DNA from: a virus
Length of the DNA stretch: 25,182 nucleotides
Strand: one strand, 5' to 3'
Virus record (IMG/VR): IMGVR_UViG_3300021960_000470
Location: 1-25,182 of that record
Each line of letters starts with the position of its first letter. Positions within the stretch are counted from its first letter, which is position 1. The position numbers and the translations under genes are program-made. This document shows, piece after piece, positions 24,396-25,182 of this stretch. The notes under the pieces were generated by a model. The model was not told the DNA's origin. It made no database searches and saw only the letters and a list, made by a program, of their open reading frames with translations.

Positions 24396-25024
24396 GGGAT
24401 ATTTTAAAAAAGCCATATGTTATACATGGAGAAATTGTAAATCCCGGAGAAACTGACAGCGAACCGTATGACATGAGATTTAAATTTAATAAATTATTTC
24501 AAGGCGCACAAGGAAAAACTTCAAATTTACCAGAAAATAGAAGGTATGAAGATAGCACTTTACATTGGACTCCTAGATTAGATGAAGCCTTATGTTATGC
24601 TTTCTTCGGTTCACAGGTCGTTCCTGAACAAAAATCCTCATATAAAAATGAAGCAAAACCCACAATTAAACAGGCTCTTAAAACAGACCAAGATTTTTCA
24701 ATGCGAATGGATGAAGGCTACGCTAATTATAAAGATACGGAAGATAAGATTTATTGGATGTTTATTGACACTAGAAGAAACATTACCCCAAGAGGGAAAG
24801 AATTCCCTTCCAAAATAGATAGAAGAATGCCTGATACCCCCAAATATAAATATTTACCAGATTCAAAAGTAGCAGAATTAGGAAAACAATTATTACAAAG
24901 AATGAAAAATAATTCTTTAACGAGTAAAGATGAAGAAAATCTTAGAAGAAGTGCAGGAATTACAGAATATGAGATGGAAGATGCTATAAAACATTTAGAA
25001 ATGATGTTAAATAAATATTTTTAG
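24389..25024 (+). CDS. Tagged protein of the possible ADP-ribosyltransferase-like family
   Basis: 211 aa. It starts MWWDILKKPYVIHGE, a tight version of the tag. After it come LFQGAQ (about 36-41), HWTP (about 59-62), ALCYAFFGS and EAKPTIKQA, the same ordered motifs as the truncated gene at 1-435. The [YF]-x-G, W-T-P, A-x-x-Y layout is compatible with an ADP-ribosyltransferase fold, and a later YWMFIDTR may be another core strand. No confident catalytic glutamate can be named, so activity is unproven. The C-terminus is helical and charged. If it is an ART delivered in the virion, T4 Alt would be the functional parallel; this is inference. Confidence 0.65.
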   Translation: MWWDILKKPYVIHGEIVNPGETDSEPYDMRFKFNKLFQGAQGKTSNLPENRRYEDSTLHWTPRLDEALCYAFFGSQVVPEQKSSYKNEAKPTIKQALKTDQDFSMRMDEGYANYKDTEDKIYWMFIDTRRNITPRGKEFPSKIDRRMPDTPKYKYLPDSKVAELGKQLLQRMKNNSLTSKDEENLRRSAGITEYEMEDAIKHLEMMLNKYF

Positions 25025-25045
25025 GTGGGGGCATTGATATGTGGT
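25024..25045 (+). repeat. Start-cassette repeat B, copy 2
   Basis: Second copy of the 22-base header: GGTGGGGGCATT, ATG and the first two codons of the next gene. One mismatch to 24374-24395. Its first base is the last base of the preceding TAG stop. Confidence 0.8.
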
Positions 25046-25182
25046 TTAGCATACTCAAAAACTATGTTTCTATTGCTAATTCTTTGCTTGATGATTTAAA
25101 GGAATTTAAACCAAAAATTGTTGGTTCTGTCGGAAAAAAGGATAATCCAAAAGATATTGATTTACTGTTTCCATTAGATGTG
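25039..25182 (+). CDS. Nucleotidyltransferase-fold protein, 3'-truncated
   Basis: 48 residues are visible before the window ends. It starts MWFSILKNYV (tag), then has IVGSVGKKDNPKDIDLLF. The G-S-x-G (29-32) followed by D39-x-D41 is the hallmark of the DNA-polymerase-beta-type nucleotidyltransferase fold, whose two aspartates bind metal. The substrate (protein, RNA, nucleotide) cannot be told from this fragment. The start is fixed by the repeated GGTGGGGGCATT header. Confidence 0.7.
   Translation, partial: MWFSILKNYVSIANSLLDDLKEFKPKIVGSVGKKDNPKDIDLLFPLDV

Noticed and set aside
1-25182. tRNA genes, CRISPR arrays, integrase or insertion sequences
   Set aside because: No cloverleaf-like segments, regularly spaced repeats, recombinase motifs or terminal inverted repeats were noticed; coding sequence fills nearly the whole window.

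Overview
The window is a tightly packed stretch of an AT-rich tailed-virus (Caudoviricetes, HK97-fold) genome. It holds about 27 genes, all on the + strand, most joined by ATGA/TAATG overlaps or gaps of under 20 bases. The largest gaps are only about 44 to 60 bases, so there is no gene-free stretch to describe. The host is most likely archaeal. Recurrent ribosome-binding sites of the form TGAGGTGAT complement the archaeal 16S rRNA 3' end. A textbook archaeal TATA element (TTTATATA) lies in front of the protease/capsid genes. There is also a large ATP-dependent DNA ligase. From memory, this gene set and composition recall the magroviruses of marine Group II Euryarchaeota; a virus of another marine archaeon remains possible, because nothing here fixes the host directly.

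Layout. 1-7699: a truncated gene with a possible ADP-ribosyltransferase-like motif pattern, a 145-aa protein, and three large unrecognised proteins (759, 815 and 692 aa; the last may start with a GNAT-like domain). 7699-10779: terminase large subunit followed by a winged-helix plus LAGLIDADG protein. 10763-11846: four small genes, three of them cysteine-rich. 11900-17165: portal protein with two zinc-binding inserts, then seven helical or coiled-coil proteins without recognised function. 17171-20152: a 993-aa ATP-dependent DNA ligase with extra N- and C-terminal regions. 20197-23748: prohead protease with a nested scaffold, major capsid protein, and small head-associated proteins. 23773-25182: two small membrane proteins, a second member of the possible ART-like family, and a truncated nucleotidyltransferase. 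No tail, tape-measure, small-terminase or replication-polymerase gene was recognised.

How it works together. Terminase, portal, protease/scaffold and capsid protein form a standard DNA-packaging and head-assembly set. Superimposed on it is the most interesting feature of the window. About ten otherwise unrelated proteins begin with a short Trp-containing peptide (such as MSWKDIIK, MSWKNILK, MNNWENILK, MVWEEILK, MWWDILKK, MWFSILKN). A related peptide (MDW-S/A-DIHKMV) ends both the scaffold and an 81-aa protein. The core machinery (terminase, portal, capsid protein, ligase) lacks the tag at its N-terminus. I propose that this is a capsid-targeting signal, functionally comparable to that of T4 internal proteins and Alt, which would load enzymes and cargo into the procapsid. 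That is inference, but the recurrence of the motif is directly visible.
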